Of a stretch of DNA of 64,000 bases, positions 18,961-28,596 are shown piece by piece (positions within the stretch are counted from its first letter, which is position 1; the number at the start of each line of letters is the position of its first letter). Made by a program: the position numbers and the translations under genes. The stretch is from positions 434,001 through 498,000 of the forward strand of contig NZ_CP091819.1 of NCBI RefSeq assembly GCF_019740355.2. The letters are read 5' to 3'. The DNA is from Paracrocinitomix mangrovi (lineage in GTDB: Bacteria > Bacteroidota > Bacteroidia > Flavobacteriales_D > Crocinitomicaceae). The notes under the pieces are model-generated. The model was not told the DNA's origin. It worked only from the letters and a program-made list of their open reading frames with translations, and searched no databases.

Positions 18961-20044
18961 AGATGGCACATTGATTTATGAGCCACCCGTTAATTTTCAG
19001 GTAGATGCACTTGAAAAACTCTCTTACATCCCTTATGTATTTAACTATTTATCAAGGATTGTAAATGAATTTGATTATGAATTGGTCATGGTTACCAATC
19101 AGGATGGTTTAGGTACTTCATCTTTTCCGGAAGATACATTTTGGCCGGTTCAAAATAAAATGATGGAGGCCTTTGAAAATGAAGGAATCATTTTTACGGA
19201 GGTGTATATCGACAGAACCTATGAAGATGATCCGGGACCCGGACGTAAACCAAGCACTGGCATGCTAGGGCGTTACTTGAGCGGAGATTATGATTTGGCC
19301 AATTCATACGTGATTGGTGATAGAAAAACAGATATGAGACTGGCTGAAAACTTAGGATCAAAGGGGATCTTAATAGGAGATAGAAAAGAAGAGTATTACA
19401 AGGATGATGTGCAGGTTTTAGTGGCAGATGATTGGAAAGATATTTATCAGTTTTTATTACAAGAATCTCGCAAAAGTAGTTGGACTAGAAGTACTTCTGA
19501 AACCAATATTACTGTTGAACTAAACTTAAATGGTACAGGAAAATCTGACATTAAAACCGGTTTAAACTTTTTTGATCACATGTTAGAGCAAATTGCTCGT
19601 CACGGATTAGTTGATCTTCAAATATTTGCCAAGGGTGATTTGGAAATTGACGAACACCATACAATAGAGGATACTGCAATTACTTTGGGAACCGTTTTTA
19701 AGGCTACCTTGGGTAAAAAAATGGGAATAGAAAGATATGGCTTTTGTCTCCCTATGGATGATTGTTTAGCTCAGGTAGCTATTGATTTTGGAGGTCGTTC
19801 TTGGATTGAATGGGATGTGATTTTTAATCGTGAAATGATTGGAGATGTGCCAACTGAGATGTTTTATCACTTCTTTAAATCCTTTTGTGATGCGGCGCAG
19901 TGTAATCTCAATGTGAAAGCTGAAGGGGAGAATGAGCATCACAAAATTGAAGCAGTCTTTAAAGCCTTTGCAAAAGCCATAAAGATGGCAGTTAAACAAG
20001 ATAAAGAGAAGATGATTCTTCCATCATCAAAGGGATTGTTATGA
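18935..20044 (+). CDS. hisB: Bifunctional histidinol-phosphatase / imidazoleglycerol-phosphate dehydratase
   Basis: 369 residues. The N-terminal HAD phosphatase domain (about 1-165) starts with FIDRDGTLI, where the Asp pair is catalytic, and has a GDRKTDMRLAEN motif. The C-terminal dehydratase domain (about 178-369) has FFDHMLEQIARHG, DEHHTIEDTAI and EGENEHHKIEA with the Mn2+-binding His residues. The loop that carries four Zn-binding Cys/His residues in E. coli HisB reads DRTYEDDPGPGRKPSTG here and has no Cys, so this is a Zn-free variant. I chose the ATG at 18935 (MKKVLFIDRDG) over 18920. The overlap with hisC is 26 bases. Confidence 0.92.
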   Translation: MKKVLFIDRDGTLIYEPPVNFQVDALEKLSYIPYVFNYLSRIVNEFDYELVMVTNQDGLGTSSFPEDTFWPVQNKMMEAFENEGIIFTEVYIDRTYEDDPGPGRKPSTGMLGRYLSGDYDLANSYVIGDRKTDMRLAENLGSKGILIGDRKEEYYKDDVQVLVADDWKDIYQFLLQESRKSSWTRSTSETNITVELNLNGTGKSDIKTGLNFFDHMLEQIARHGLVDLQIFAKGDLEIDEHHTIEDTAITLGTVFKATLGKKMGIERYGFCLPMDDCLAQVAIDFGGRSWIEWDVIFNREMIGDVPTEMFYHFFKSFCDAAQCNLNVKAEGENEHHKIEAVFKAFAKAIKMAVKQDKEKMILPSSKGLL

Positions 20045-20640
20045 AGTTGGTGATTATTGATTACGGAGCCGGTAATGTAAAATCGGTGCAATTTGCCTTT
20101 GAAAGGCTGGGGGTTGATGTTGAGTTAACGGATGATTTTGAGATGATCAGAAAAGCTGATGGAGTTGTGTTTCCAGGTGTTGGGCACGCTCAATTTGCCA
20201 TGAATGCTTTGCAGGAAAAGGGATTGGATGCTTTGATTCCAAGTCTAAAACAACCAGTGTTGGGCATATGTCTTGGAATGCAATTATTGTGTCAAAACAC
20301 GGCTGAAGGTGACGTGAAAGGTTTAGGCGTGTTTGACGTATCGGTTGAAAAATTTAAGGATAATTTGAAGGTTCCCAAAATTGGATGGAATAAGTTGAAT
20401 GCTACCGAAAATGAATTGTTTAAGGATTTAAGCAAGGAAGCGTTCTTCTATTTTGTGCACAGCTATTATGTTCCAACTAACCCTTTTGAAATAGCGGCAG
20501 CCACTTATGGGAATTCTTATTCAGCCTCTATTTGCAAAGATAATTTTTACGCTTGCCAGTTTCACCCTGAAAAAAGTGGAGTTGAAGGTGAGCAAGTACT
20601 TAAAAACTTTATAGAATTATGCGAATTATACCAGCCATAG
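20041..20640 (+). CDS. hisH: Imidazole glycerol phosphate synthase, glutaminase subunit
   Basis: 199-residue class I glutamine amidotransferase. It supplies ammonia to HisF. The nucleophile Cys is in LGICLGMQLL, and the catalytic His and Glu are in CQFHPEKSG; the N-terminus IIDYGAGNVKSV is typical of HisH. It overlaps hisB by four bases and hisA by 22 bases. Confidence 0.93.
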   Translation: MKLVIIDYGAGNVKSVQFAFERLGVDVELTDDFEMIRKADGVVFPGVGHAQFAMNALQEKGLDALIPSLKQPVLGICLGMQLLCQNTAEGDVKGLGVFDVSVEKFKDNLKVPKIGWNKLNATENELFKDLSKEAFFYFVHSYYVPTNPFEIAAATYGNSYSASICKDNFYACQFHPEKSGVEGEQVLKNFIELCELYQP

Positions 20641-21338
20641 ATATAATAGAAGGTCAATGTGTTAGATTGACACAAGGAGATTATAACAAAAAGAAGATTT
20701 ACAGCTCAAGTCCACTTGATGTCGCTAAGTCATTTGAAGATGTTGGGATGAAATACTTACACCTGGTAGATTTAGACGGGGCAAAATCAAAGAAAATAGT
20801 AAATGATAAGGTCTTGGAAGCTATTTGCAGCAACACCAATTTAATTGTTGATTTTGGTGGGGGAATTAGATCTATAAATGACCTTGAAATAGCTTTTGAA
20901 TCTGGAGCAAAACAAGTAACTGTAGGTTCTTTGTCATTTTATGAGCCTGAGGTGGTTTATGAATGGATAGCAGAATTTGGGGCTGATAAAATAATTATTG
21001 GTGCAGATGTTAAAGACAAAATGATTGCTGTGAATGGTTGGCAAAGTGTAGCTGATCGTAAAATAGATGAATTTATTGAAGCTTATTCTGCTCACAATGC
21101 TAAATACTTTGTGGCTACAGACGTAGCTGTAGATGGTACTCTAACTGGTCCTTCTGTTGATCTGTACAGGATTTTACTTGATAAGTTTCCTGAAATTAAT
21201 CTTGTAGCATCAGGTGGAGTTTCGTGCTTAAAGGATATAGAAGTGCTGAAATCTATAGGAATTGAAGGGGTAATAGTGGGGAAAGCCATTTATGAGAATA
21301 AAATCACATTAAAAGAATTGTCTGTATATGTTGACTAA
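20619..21338 (+). CDS. hisA: ProFAR isomerase
   Basis: 239-residue (beta/alpha)8-barrel enzyme that performs the Amadori rearrangement of ProFAR to PRFAR. Catalytic Asp residues are in the first strand ([10 protein letters not shown]) and in [13 protein letters not shown]. Two phosphate-binding half-barrel repeats are visible as VDFGGGIRS and VASGGVSCL. It begins 22 bases inside hisH and overlaps hisF by 11 bases. Confidence 0.93.
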   Translation: MRIIPAIDIIEGQCVRLTQGDYNKKKIYSSSPLDVAKSFEDVGMKYLHLVDLDGAKSKKIVNDKVLEAICSNTNLIVDFGGGIRSINDLEIAFESGAKQVTVGSLSFYEPEVVYEWIAEFGADKIIIGADVKDKMIAVNGWQSVADRKIDEFIEAYSAHNAKYFVATDVAVDGTLTGPSVDLYRILLDKFPEINLVASGGVSCLKDIEVLKSIGIEGVIVGKAIYENKITLKELSVYVD

Positions 21339-22083
21339 GAGAATAATACCTTGCTTAGATATTAAAGATGGAAGAACTGTGAAAGGTGTCAATTTCATTA
21401 ATTTGATAGATGCCGGAGATCCTGTAGAATTGGCTGCAAAGTATGCTCAATTAGGGGCTGATGAATTAGTGTTTCTGGATATTTCTGCCACTCTTGAAAA
21501 AAGGAAAACTTTGGTGTCTTTGGTAGAGAAAATCGCTCAACGCATTAATATTCCTTTTACCGTTGGTGGTGGAGTAACATCAGTTGAAGATGCATCTTCC
21601 ATCTTAATGGCTGGGGCTGATAAAATAGCCATTAATTCGGCAGCTGTTAAACGTCCCGAATTGATTAATGAATTAGCTGATACATTCGGTAATCAATGCA
21701 TTGTTGTTGCTACTGATGCTAAGAATACTCCTGATGGATATAAAGTTTTTATAGGAGGAGGAAAAGTGGAAACAGATAAAGAGCTTTTATCGTGGACAAA
21801 AGAGGTGGTGAGTAGAGGTGCCGGTGAAATCCTCTATACCTCAATGGATTGTGATGGAACTAAAAATGGCTTTGCTATTGAACCCTTAAATAAGCTTTGT
21901 CAAGCTGTTAATGTGCCTGTTATTGCTTCAGGAGGAGCCGGGGAAATAGATCATTTTATTGATGTTTTTAAATCGGCAAATGTAGATGCAGCTTTGGCGG
22001 CTTCTGTTTTTCACTTTGGTGAAATAGAAATTCCGGCATTAAAAGAATCATTAAAAAAACAAGAAATTCCAATCAGATTATGA
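21328..22083 (+). CDS. hisF: Imidazole glycerol phosphate synthase, cyclase subunit
   Basis: 251-residue barrel paralogous to HisA. With HisH it makes imidazole glycerol phosphate and AICAR. The catalytic Asp residues are in [13 protein letters not shown] and VVATDAKN. Phosphate-binding loops are [11 protein letters not shown] and [11 protein letters not shown]. It overlaps hisIE by four bases. Confidence 0.94.
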   Translation: MLTKRIIPCLDIKDGRTVKGVNFINLIDAGDPVELAAKYAQLGADELVFLDISATLEKRKTLVSLVEKIAQRINIPFTVGGGVTSVEDASSILMAGADKIAINSAAVKRPELINELADTFGNQCIVVATDAKNTPDGYKVFIGGGKVETDKELLSWTKEVVSRGAGEILYTSMDCDGTKNGFAIEPLNKLCQAVNVPVIASGGAGEIDHFIDVFKSANVDAALAASVFHFGEIEIPALKESLKKQEIPIRL

Positions 22084-22661
22084 ATTTGAAATTTGATAAC
22101 AACCAACTTATTCCTGCAATTATTCAGGACGCTAAAAACAAGAGCGTCTTAATGTTGGGGTATATGAATCAAGAGGCTTTTGAGTTGACTAAAACAACAA
22201 ATCGAGTGACTTTTTACTCAAGGTCCAAAGAAAGAATATGGGTAAAAGGTGAAAGTTCAGGAAATTATCTTGAATTAGTTGATATTAAACTTGATTGTGA
22301 TAATGATGCCTTGCTTATCACGGTAAATCCTCAGGGTCCAACTTGTCACAAAGGTACAGCTAGTTGCTGGGGAGACGTAGATTTGGATACCATCCAATAT
22401 TTAGAAAAAACCATTCAAAATAGACAAGAGAGTTTAGCGGATAATTCATACGTTTCTTCCTTGTTTAAAAAGGGGATCAATAAAATTGCGCAGAAAGTGG
22501 GAGAAGAAGCTGTTGAAGTGGTGATAGAATCAAAGGATGACAATGACGAATTGTTCTTAAATGAATCTGCTGACTTGTTTTTTCACTTCTTGATATTGTT
22601 GAGAGCGAAGAATTTTAATTTTTCAGACGTTCTAAATGTCTTGGAAAGCAGGAAGAATTAA
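22080..22661 (+). CDS. hisIE: Bifunctional phosphoribosyl-AMP cyclohydrolase / phosphoribosyl-ATP pyrophosphatase
   Basis: 193 residues. The N-terminal HisI domain (about 1-105) carries the metal-binding motifs LDCDND and [13 protein letters not shown]. The C-terminal HisE domain (about 108-193) carries [14 protein letters not shown] and [14 protein letters not shown]. The fusion performs steps 2 and 3 of the pathway. It is the last gene of the operon. No clear terminator hairpin follows in the 99 bases before the next gene. Confidence 0.93.
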   Translation: MNLKFDNNQLIPAIIQDAKNKSVLMLGYMNQEAFELTKTTNRVTFYSRSKERIWVKGESSGNYLELVDIKLDCDNDALLITVNPQGPTCHKGTASCWGDVDLDTIQYLEKTIQNRQESLADNSYVSSLFKKGINKIAQKVGEEAVEVVIESKDDNDELFLNESADLFFHFLILLRAKNFNFSDVLNVLESRKN

Positions 22662-22725
22662 GCGTTATTTTAATTGTCTATCTCCCTATAAATAAATGTG
22701 ATACTATAATCCGAAAGATATGTGA

Positions 22726-22733
22726 TAGCTTTG
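22726..22733 (+). promoter_or_regulatory. Candidate -7 box for the reductase-pirin pair
   Basis: TAGCTTTG matches TAnnTTTG and is well placed, 28 bases before the ATG at 22761. No TTG is present at the -33 position. Confidence 0.4.
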
Positions 22734-22760
22734 CGTCAAATAGTTTGAAAGGATTAAATA

Positions 22761-23312
22761 ATGAAGAAAATACTGTTGTTTGCCGGAAGTAATAGTTCAA
22801 CATCTATAAATAGAACGTTGATAGAGTATACTTTAGGTTTAATTGAAGGATTTGAGTTAAATCATATTGATTTAAGAGATTTTGATATTCCTATGTTCAG
22901 TCAGGACCTGGAAAAGTCAGAGGGTTTGCCTCAAGGTATTTTAGAATTACTAAAGTTGATTGATGAGGCAGATGGAATCATAATCAGTACTCCTGAACAT
23001 AATGCAATGATGCCTGCATTTTTTAAGAATGTTATAGATTGGTTGAGCAGGATAACACTGCATTTAGAGAGGACAGAAAAATATTTGAATGATAAAAAGT
23101 TATTTATCATGTCAACATCAGCAGGTCGTGGTGGTGCAGCAAAATCATTAGCATTACTAAAAATGTTGGTGGATAGAGGAGATGGTGAGGTGGTTGCAGA
23201 ATTTTCATTGCCCTCATATAATCATACATCTAATGATGGTGTAATAACAGATGCGGAATTGAAAGAACAGCATCAAGAACAATTAAGACATTTTTTGGAG
23301 GTAATATCATGA
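22761..23312 (+). CDS. NADPH-dependent FMN reductase family protein
   Basis: 183-residue flavodoxin-like protein. The N-terminal phosphate-binding loop FAGSNSSTSINRTL and the flavin-contacting STPEHNAMMPAFFKNVIDWLSR are characteristic of the NADPH-dependent FMN reductase/quinone reductase family (ArsH, ChrR and YieF relatives). It should be a cytoplasmic homodimer reducing quinones, azo compounds or chromate with NAD(P)H; the true substrate is unknown. It overlaps the downstream pirin gene by four bases, a common pairing that suggests a shared role in quinone or redox stress. Confidence 0.85.
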   Translation: MKKILLFAGSNSSTSINRTLIEYTLGLIEGFELNHIDLRDFDIPMFSQDLEKSEGLPQGILELLKLIDEADGIIISTPEHNAMMPAFFKNVIDWLSRITLHLERTEKYLNDKKLFIMSTSAGRGGAAKSLALLKMLVDRGDGEVVAEFSLPSYNHTSNDGVITDAELKEQHQEQLRHFLEVIS

Positions 23313-24007
23313 AAACATATCACATTAAATCTATTGAAAGAGGAAGCGCAGACTATGGATGGTTAAAAGCTAACTATATGTTTAGTTTTGCGAATTACTA
23401 TAATCCAAATCAAATGGGATTTGGGTCGTTGAGAGTGTTGAATGATGATGTAATCCAAGGTAAGACAGGTTTTTCGGAACATCCGCATCAAAACATGGAA
23501 ATCATTACTGTTCCTATTGCCGGAGCTTTGAGACACAGAGATAGTATGGGAAATGAAGGGGTGATTAAAAGTGGGGAGGTACAGGTGATGTCTGCAGGAA
23601 CCGGTGTTTATCATTCTGAATTTAATGATATTGCTGATGTAACTAACATATCTCAAATTTGGGTAATCCCAAATAAAAATAATGTGGAGCCCAGGTATGA
23701 TCAAATTTCGTTTTCTTTTGATGCTAACAGCTGGCAACAAATTGTGAGTCCAAATCCTGATGATGAAGGTTCATGGATTCACGCTAATGCCTGGTTTCAT
23801 CATGGAGTATTTGATAAAGGAGAACTTACGGCTTATCAGTTCAATGATAAGGAGAATGGTGTTTTCATCTTTCTGATTGAAGGTGAAATTGAAGTGAATG
23901 GTGAAAAGATTGAAAAGAGAGATGGGTTTGGAGTGCATGATACTGAGGGTTTTGACATTAAGATAATGGAGGATAGCAGAATTCTACTCATGGAAGTGCC
24001 TCTTTAA
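23309..24007 (+). CDS. Pirin family bicupin protein
   Basis: 232 residues. The N-terminal cupin carries the metal ligands in FSEHPHQNMEIITV and GTGVYHSEFN (His, His, His and Glu). A second, degenerate cupin lies after about residue 140. Bacterial pirins of this type (YhhW/YhaK relatives) are quercetin 2,3-dioxygenases in vitro and may be redox regulators in vivo. It is translationally coupled to the FMN reductase. Confidence 0.85.
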   Translation: MKTYHIKSIERGSADYGWLKANYMFSFANYYNPNQMGFGSLRVLNDDVIQGKTGFSEHPHQNMEIITVPIAGALRHRDSMGNEGVIKSGEVQVMSAGTGVYHSEFNDIADVTNISQIWVIPNKNNVEPRYDQISFSFDANSWQQIVSPNPDDEGSWIHANAWFHHGVFDKGELTAYQFNDKENGVFIFLIEGEIEVNGEKIEKRDGFGVHDTEGFDIKIMEDSRILLMEVPL

Positions 24008-24066
24008 TGATGTTGATTGGATGTAAAACTTGTTAATATTTCCTTGATTTTCATAGGGATAAAAGA

Positions 24067-24096
24067 TTTGTATTGGATATTCAATCCGTATATTTG
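24067..24096 (+). promoter_or_regulatory. Promoter of the WD40-caspase gene
   Basis: TTTG (24067-24070), an 18-base spacer and TATATTTG (24089-24096). Transcription should start near 24103, which is past the ATG at 24099, so translation must use the ATG at 24120. Confidence 0.65.
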
Positions 24097-24119
24097 ATAT
24101 GAATCTCAATTATCCGGTT

Positions 24120-27100
24120 ATGCAAAGGTTGCTATTGTCTTTTGTTGTATTGTTGTCATTTTATCAAAGTACAGCTCAAACCAAATATCCATTAGAAACA
24201 ATTCTCCAAAAAGGGCATGCAAAGTATGTTACTTGTGCAGATTTTCATCCTTCAGGAAAATATGCTGTTACAGGAGGTTTTGATAATGCCATCATTTTGT
24301 GGAATGTTCAAACTGGTAAAGAAATCAGAGTCTATAACAGGCATTCAGCTCCTATTTGGTCTGTTGAATTTAGTCCAAATGGAGAAGAGATTTTATCAGC
24401 CAGTCAAGATCACTCAGTAAAGCTTTACAATGTAATCAATGGTCATTTGATTAGAAGTTGGGAGTTTCCAAATCAAGACATCAGACAGGCTTATTTTAGT
24501 CCTGATGGTAAAAAGATGGTTACTTACTCTCGTGATGAAATGAAAATCTATGATGTTAAAACAGGGGATTTAGTAGGGGAATACAAAAAGAATTACAGTG
24601 CTTTTTACATGCATAATGTTATCAATAATCAAGGAGATAAGGTGTTAAACACAAGTGGTTATAAAGGAGCTGAAATTTATAACCTAAATACAGGAGACAC
24701 CATTTTACACATTCCTTTTGATAAGGTTTTTGAAATGTCTTTCAGTCCTGATGGTTCCAAGGTGTTATTGTCGTCTTCTAAGTTGTTTGCTAAGATTTTT
24801 GATGCTAATACCGGAAAAGTAATAGCGGATTTAACTGATCCTGATTCAGAAGAGCGTTGTGATGGTTGTAACACTAAGCACGCCTGGAGTAACAATAGTG
24901 ATTTTGTTGTTACTATGTCAAATAAGGTAGATGCAATTCTCTGGGATGCCAATTCGGGTAAAAAGCTTAGATCTTTTAATGATAATAGAGATCGTCCTTC
25001 CAATATGGTTTTTTCACCAAATGATGACTATGTAGTAATTAATGTGGATGAAACAATCTTTGCTTACCATGTAAAATCAGGTAAAAAAACCATGGAGGTA
25101 AAGTCTGAAAAGGTTGACTATTATGAAATTAACTTCAGTGTTGATGGTAAATCTATCATTCTTCCGGGTGAAAATAATACAGCTGCCATTTGGGATGTTA
25201 CTACAGGTAAAAAAGTCTCAACTTTAGGTGGGTACCTGAATAAGGATCGAGATGATGGTTTGCGTTATAGTTATGACAATTGGACAGAAGAAGGAATCCT
25301 GGAATACATTAGTATGAAAAGAGGTTTTGCTTTGAGTCCTAATGGTGAGCACCTTGTAATTGGTGGTGTAGATTCAACAGCATTAATGATTAATGTAAAG
25401 ACAGGTAAAGTAGAAAAAGAGTTTAAGGGGCACAGTAAGGTGGTGATTGCATATGATTTTTCACCTGATGGCAAAACAGTAGCAACTGGCTCAGGGGACA
25501 GAACTATCAAGCTTTGGGATGTTGAAAGTGGTAAGCTAAAAGAAACCTTAAAAGGACATAGAAACTTGGTTTTTGATCTTTCATTTAATAGTGATGGTAG
25601 CAAAATAGCTTCGGCAAGTTGGGATGGAACAATGGCTATTTGGAATTTGGATAATGGAGAATACAGGATGAAAGATATGGGAGGAAACTCTCCTTATTGC
25701 ATTGGTTTCTCTCCTAATGATTTGTATGTAGTTACCGGGGATCTTAAAAATAGATTCGAATTTTGGGAGCAAGATGCTATGGAAAGCTTCAGGAATTTAG
25801 TGGGGAATACAGATGTTGTCGGTAGTTATGATTTCAGTCCGGATGGTACACAATTAGTGACTGCATCTTGGGATGGAAAGGTGAAAGTGTGGCATACTTT
25901 GAGTGGGATGCTTCAGGCTAGAAATTCAAATCACCATGCGCCTGCATACAGTGTGGCTTGGGATCCCAAGGGCAGATTCATTGCTTCAGGTGGAGCTGAT
26001 AATAATGTAATTATCTGGAATCCTGAAACAAATGAAGTGTTAGCGACTTTATATGGACATAATAATCCTGTTACTGACCTTGCTTTTACGGCGGATGGAA
26101 AAAAGTTGATTTCATGTAGCAATGAAGGTATGATTAAGGTGTGGGATTTAGCCACCTACACGGAGGATTACTCAAGAATTCAAATTTCAAGAGATCAATG
26201 GTTGTCTACAACAGCTAATGGTTATTTTGATGGTTCATCTAAAGCTTTAGGTTTAGTTAATTATGTATCTGGATTAGAAGTTGTTCCGGTAAGCTCATTA
26301 TTTGATAAATATTTCTCTCCTGGCTTGATTAAAAGATTAAGTGAAGGAGAAACTTTTAATGATACAGGTGAACGAATTGGAGAGCTTATAGAAAGTAGCC
26401 CATTGATTGCATTCCATTTAACTGAATCTAAGCAAAGAGCGATTCCTGTTGCCAATGATTCAGTTTATAAATGGAAGAAAGATAAATTGCCATTAGGAAT
26501 TGAAATCAATAGTCAGGATGTGGCTCTTTCAGAAATCAGAATCTATAATAACGGAAAGCTTGTGATTTCAGAGTCTTTGGATAAGGAAATTGTTTTTAGA
26601 GGAGGGGATAAAGATATTAGAACCTATGAAATTCCTTTATCTGATGGAAGAAATGAGATATCAGGGATTGTAATCAATAAAAACCGAACTGAATCAGCTC
26701 CTAAGCAAGTGGTTGTTGATTTTGATGGGGTGGCGGCACAAACTGAATTGTACATCCTTACTATCGGTATTAATGATTACAAAAACCCTAAGTACAACCT
26801 GGATTTTGCTGTCAATGACGCAAGTGCTTTTTCAAAGGCAATTGTGAAAGGTGGAGATACCTTGTTTAATGCAATTCATGACTACAGCATAACAAATGAC
26901 AAGGCTACAAAATCTGAGATCACTCGCGTGATGCAAGAGATTAAAGAAAAAATTGGACCTGAAGATGTATTTGTGTTTTATTATGCCGGTCACGGAGTAA
27001 TGGGGTATGCAGAAAAGCCTGAAGACGCAGATTTTTATATCGTTACACATGATGTTACCAATCTCTATGGTGATGTAGAAATGCTCAATAATAAAGCTCT

Positions 27101-27518
27101 TTCTGCAAAAGAATTAATGCAGCTTTCAATGGAGGTGTCAGCTGAAAAACAATTGTTTATTTTGGATGCTTGTCATTCGGGAGGAGCCTTGAATTCCTTA
27201 GCTACTAGAGGTGATGGAAGAGAAAAGGCTTTGGCGCAATTGGCGCGTAGTACCGGAACATTTTTCTTAACAGCTGCTCAGGATGCGCAATATGCAAATG
27301 AAGTAGGGAACTTAAAGCACGGTTTGTTTACTTATGCAATTCTAGAGGTGTTAGAAGGGGATAAGGGAGATAATGGTGATTCAAAAATCACAGTAAACGA
27401 GTTAAAATCTTACGTTGAAGATAGAGTTCCGGAATTATCAGAAGAATTTAGAGGTTCTCCTCAATATCCAACTTCTTACAGTTTTGGTCAGGATTTCCCA
27501 ATTGTATTGATTAAATAA
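24120..27518 (+). CDS. WD40-repeat protein with C-terminal caspase-like peptidase
   Basis: 1132 residues from the ATG at 24120, which begins directly with a signal peptide (MQRLLLSFVVLLSFYQSTAQ). About a dozen WD40 repeats form one or two beta-propellers over residues ~25-690 (LWNVQTGKEIRVY, TIKLWDVESGKL, IIWNPETNEVLATL). A linker follows, then a C14 caspase-like domain over the last ~260 residues. Both catalytic residues are present: His at about 958 (YYAGHGV) and Cys at about 1018 (LDACHSGGA). The protein is probably exported to the periplasm or outer-membrane face, but it lacks a T9SS tail. It could be a stress or cell-death peptidase or a surface-processing enzyme. Its stop directly abuts the convergent stop of the next gene. 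Confidence 0.85.
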   Translation: MQRLLLSFVVLLSFYQSTAQTKYPLETILQKGHAKYVTCADFHPSGKYAVTGGFDNAIILWNVQTGKEIRVYNRHSAPIWSVEFSPNGEEILSASQDHSVKLYNVINGHLIRSWEFPNQDIRQAYFSPDGKKMVTYSRDEMKIYDVKTGDLVGEYKKNYSAFYMHNVINNQGDKVLNTSGYKGAEIYNLNTGDTILHIPFDKVFEMSFSPDGSKVLLSSSKLFAKIFDANTGKVIADLTDPDSEERCDGCNTKHAWSNNSDFVVTMSNKVDAILWDANSGKKLRSFNDNRDRPSNMVFSPNDDYVVINVDETIFAYHVKSGKKTMEVKSEKVDYYEINFSVDGKSIILPGENNTAAIWDVTTGKKVSTLGGYLNKDRDDGLRYSYDNWTEEGILEYISMKRGFALSPNGEHLVIGGVDSTALMINVKTGKVEKEFKGHSKVVIAYDFSPDGKTVATGSGDRTIKLWDVESGKLKETLKGHRNLVFDLSFNSDGSKIASASWDGTMAIWNLDNGEYRMKDMGGNSPYCIGFSPNDLYVVTGDLKNRFEFWEQDAMESFRNLVGNTDVVGSYDFSPDGTQLVTASWDGKVKVWHTLSGMLQARNSNHHAPAYSVAWDPKGRFIASGGADNNVIIWNPETNEVLATLYGHNNPVTDLAFTADGKKLISCSNEGMIKVWDLATYTEDYSRIQISRDQWLSTTANGYFDGSSKALGLVNYVSGLEVVPVSSLFDKYFSPGLIKRLSEGETFNDTGERIGELIESSPLIAFHLTESKQRAIPVANDSVYKWKKDKLPLGIEINSQDVALSEIRIYNNGKLVISESLDKEIVFRGGDKDIRTYEIPLSDGRNEISGIVINKNRTESAPKQVVVDFDGVAAQTELYILTIGINDYKNPKYNLDFAVNDASAFSKAIVKGGDTLFNAIHDYSITNDKATKSEITRVMQEIKEKIGPEDVFVFYYAGHGVMGYAEKPEDADFYIVTHDVTNLYGDVEMLNNKALSAKELMQLSMEVSAEKQLFILDACHSGGALNSLATRGDGREKALAQLARSTGTFFLTAAQDAQYANEVGNLKHGLFTYAILEVLEGDKGDNGDSKITVNELKSYVEDRVPELSEEFRGSPQYPTSYSFGQDFPIVLIK

Positions 27519-28568
27519 TTAATCGTTCAACCAGGCGATAAACTTTTGCCAAATCCCTTTAGGAGCTTGTTCCTTAGCTTTTTTAGCTTGCTCTTTCTGA
27601 GATGGTTTATTGTTTTTCTTTTTCTTCTTGCTAGGAGTCTGAGCTTTAGCAGCTACATTCTCTTCGTAGTGACGCTTTTTCTTATTTCTGATAGCTTCTT
27701 CACGCTCACGTCTTTCTTTTTCCGCAAGACTTTTACGTCTGTTAGCCTTTTGTTCAGGAGTAAATCTGTATTCTCCTTTAGCGTTTTTATAAATTGAATG
27801 TTCTTCTTCCTCTTCTTGGTTCTCTATAACTTCTGAAGCGTCATTAACAACTGACTTTACAGATGTATCAGATGGTTGATCCATAGCAGCATCTAGTTCT
27901 GCAAAAATGGCTTCTTTCTCTTCTGAGTCTGTAGATGTAAGCATGTCAGGAAACTCTGAAGTATCTACATCACCATCTAATTGATCAATTTCATTTTCAA
28001 TAGCATCTACAGTTGGTAAAGCTTCCGGTTCTGGAAGTTTGTCTTCAGGTAACTCAATTTTACCTACAACTTTTAATCCTTCTAATTTTTCAACTTTAGC
28101 TGAAATCAATTCTGCTTCACGGTCTACTTCAACTTCTTGAAAATTACCGATATTGTCTTCTTCAACTTCTTTTCCTTCGCTATCGTAATCAATGCTTACA
28201 ACTTTCTTTGGAGCAGCCTCTTTAGTAGTTTCAGCAACTGTTTCTTCTTGTACAGGAGTTTCTTTTACTTCAGGAATTTCAACTACTTCGTCTTTCACTT
28301 CTTCTTCAGCTATCTCTTTTAAGCTGTCAATATCAATGTCAACGCTTTCGTCAATTGGAATTTCAACCACCGTTTCTTTTTTAGGAGCTTCAACTACAAC
28401 TTCTTCCTCTTCTTCTTTTGCAAACTCCTGTAAAATAGCATCTACTTGTTCGTCTTCAAGCTTTACATTTGGATCATTATCCAGCTCAAGATCAAACTTC
28501 TTTTTGATGAATGCTCTAATGTCGGATGGTTTTTCTTGAACTTTTCTTGCGATTTGTGCCAATCTCAT
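27519..28568 (-). CDS. Highly charged protein resembling the N-terminal region of translation initiation factor IF-2
   Basis: 349 residues without a signal or membrane segment. The first ~50 residues (MRLAQIARKVQEKPSDIRAF, then a stretch with NDPNVKLEDEQVDAILQEF) resemble the IF-2 N-terminal fold of Bacteroidota InfB. The segment LEGLKVVGKIELP at about residue 163 resembles the short GxxVxGKIDL element that follows the acidic region of InfB in this phylum. Between and after them are Glu-rich and Lys-rich low-complexity regions. No G-domain is present, so it cannot act as IF-2 itself. Binding to the ribosome or RNA is only an inference. The start follows a TATATTTG-type box on this strand. Confidence 0.65.
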   Translation of the reverse strand: MRLAQIARKVQEKPSDIRAFIKKKFDLELDNDPNVKLEDEQVDAILQEFAKEEEEEVVVEAPKKETVVEIPIDESVDIDIDSLKEIAEEEVKDEVVEIPEVKETPVQEETVAETTKEAAPKKVVSIDYDSEGKEVEEDNIGNFQEVEVDREAELISAKVEKLEGLKVVGKIELPEDKLPEPEALPTVDAIENEIDQLDGDVDTSEFPDMLTSTDSEEKEAIFAELDAAMDQPSDTSVKSVVNDASEVIENQEEEEEHSIYKNAKGEYRFTPEQKANRRKSLAEKERREREEAIRNKKKRHYEENVAAKAQTPSKKKKKNNKPSQKEQAKKAKEQAPKGIWQKFIAWLND

Positions 28569-28596
28569 TTCAATTCCTTTTTTCCTTTTGCAGGCA

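Noticed and set aside
28137-28539. Ser- and Phe-rich plus-strand frames over the IF-2-like gene
   Set aside because: They are antisense shadows of Glu-rich codons (TTC/TCT runs) and have no other support.
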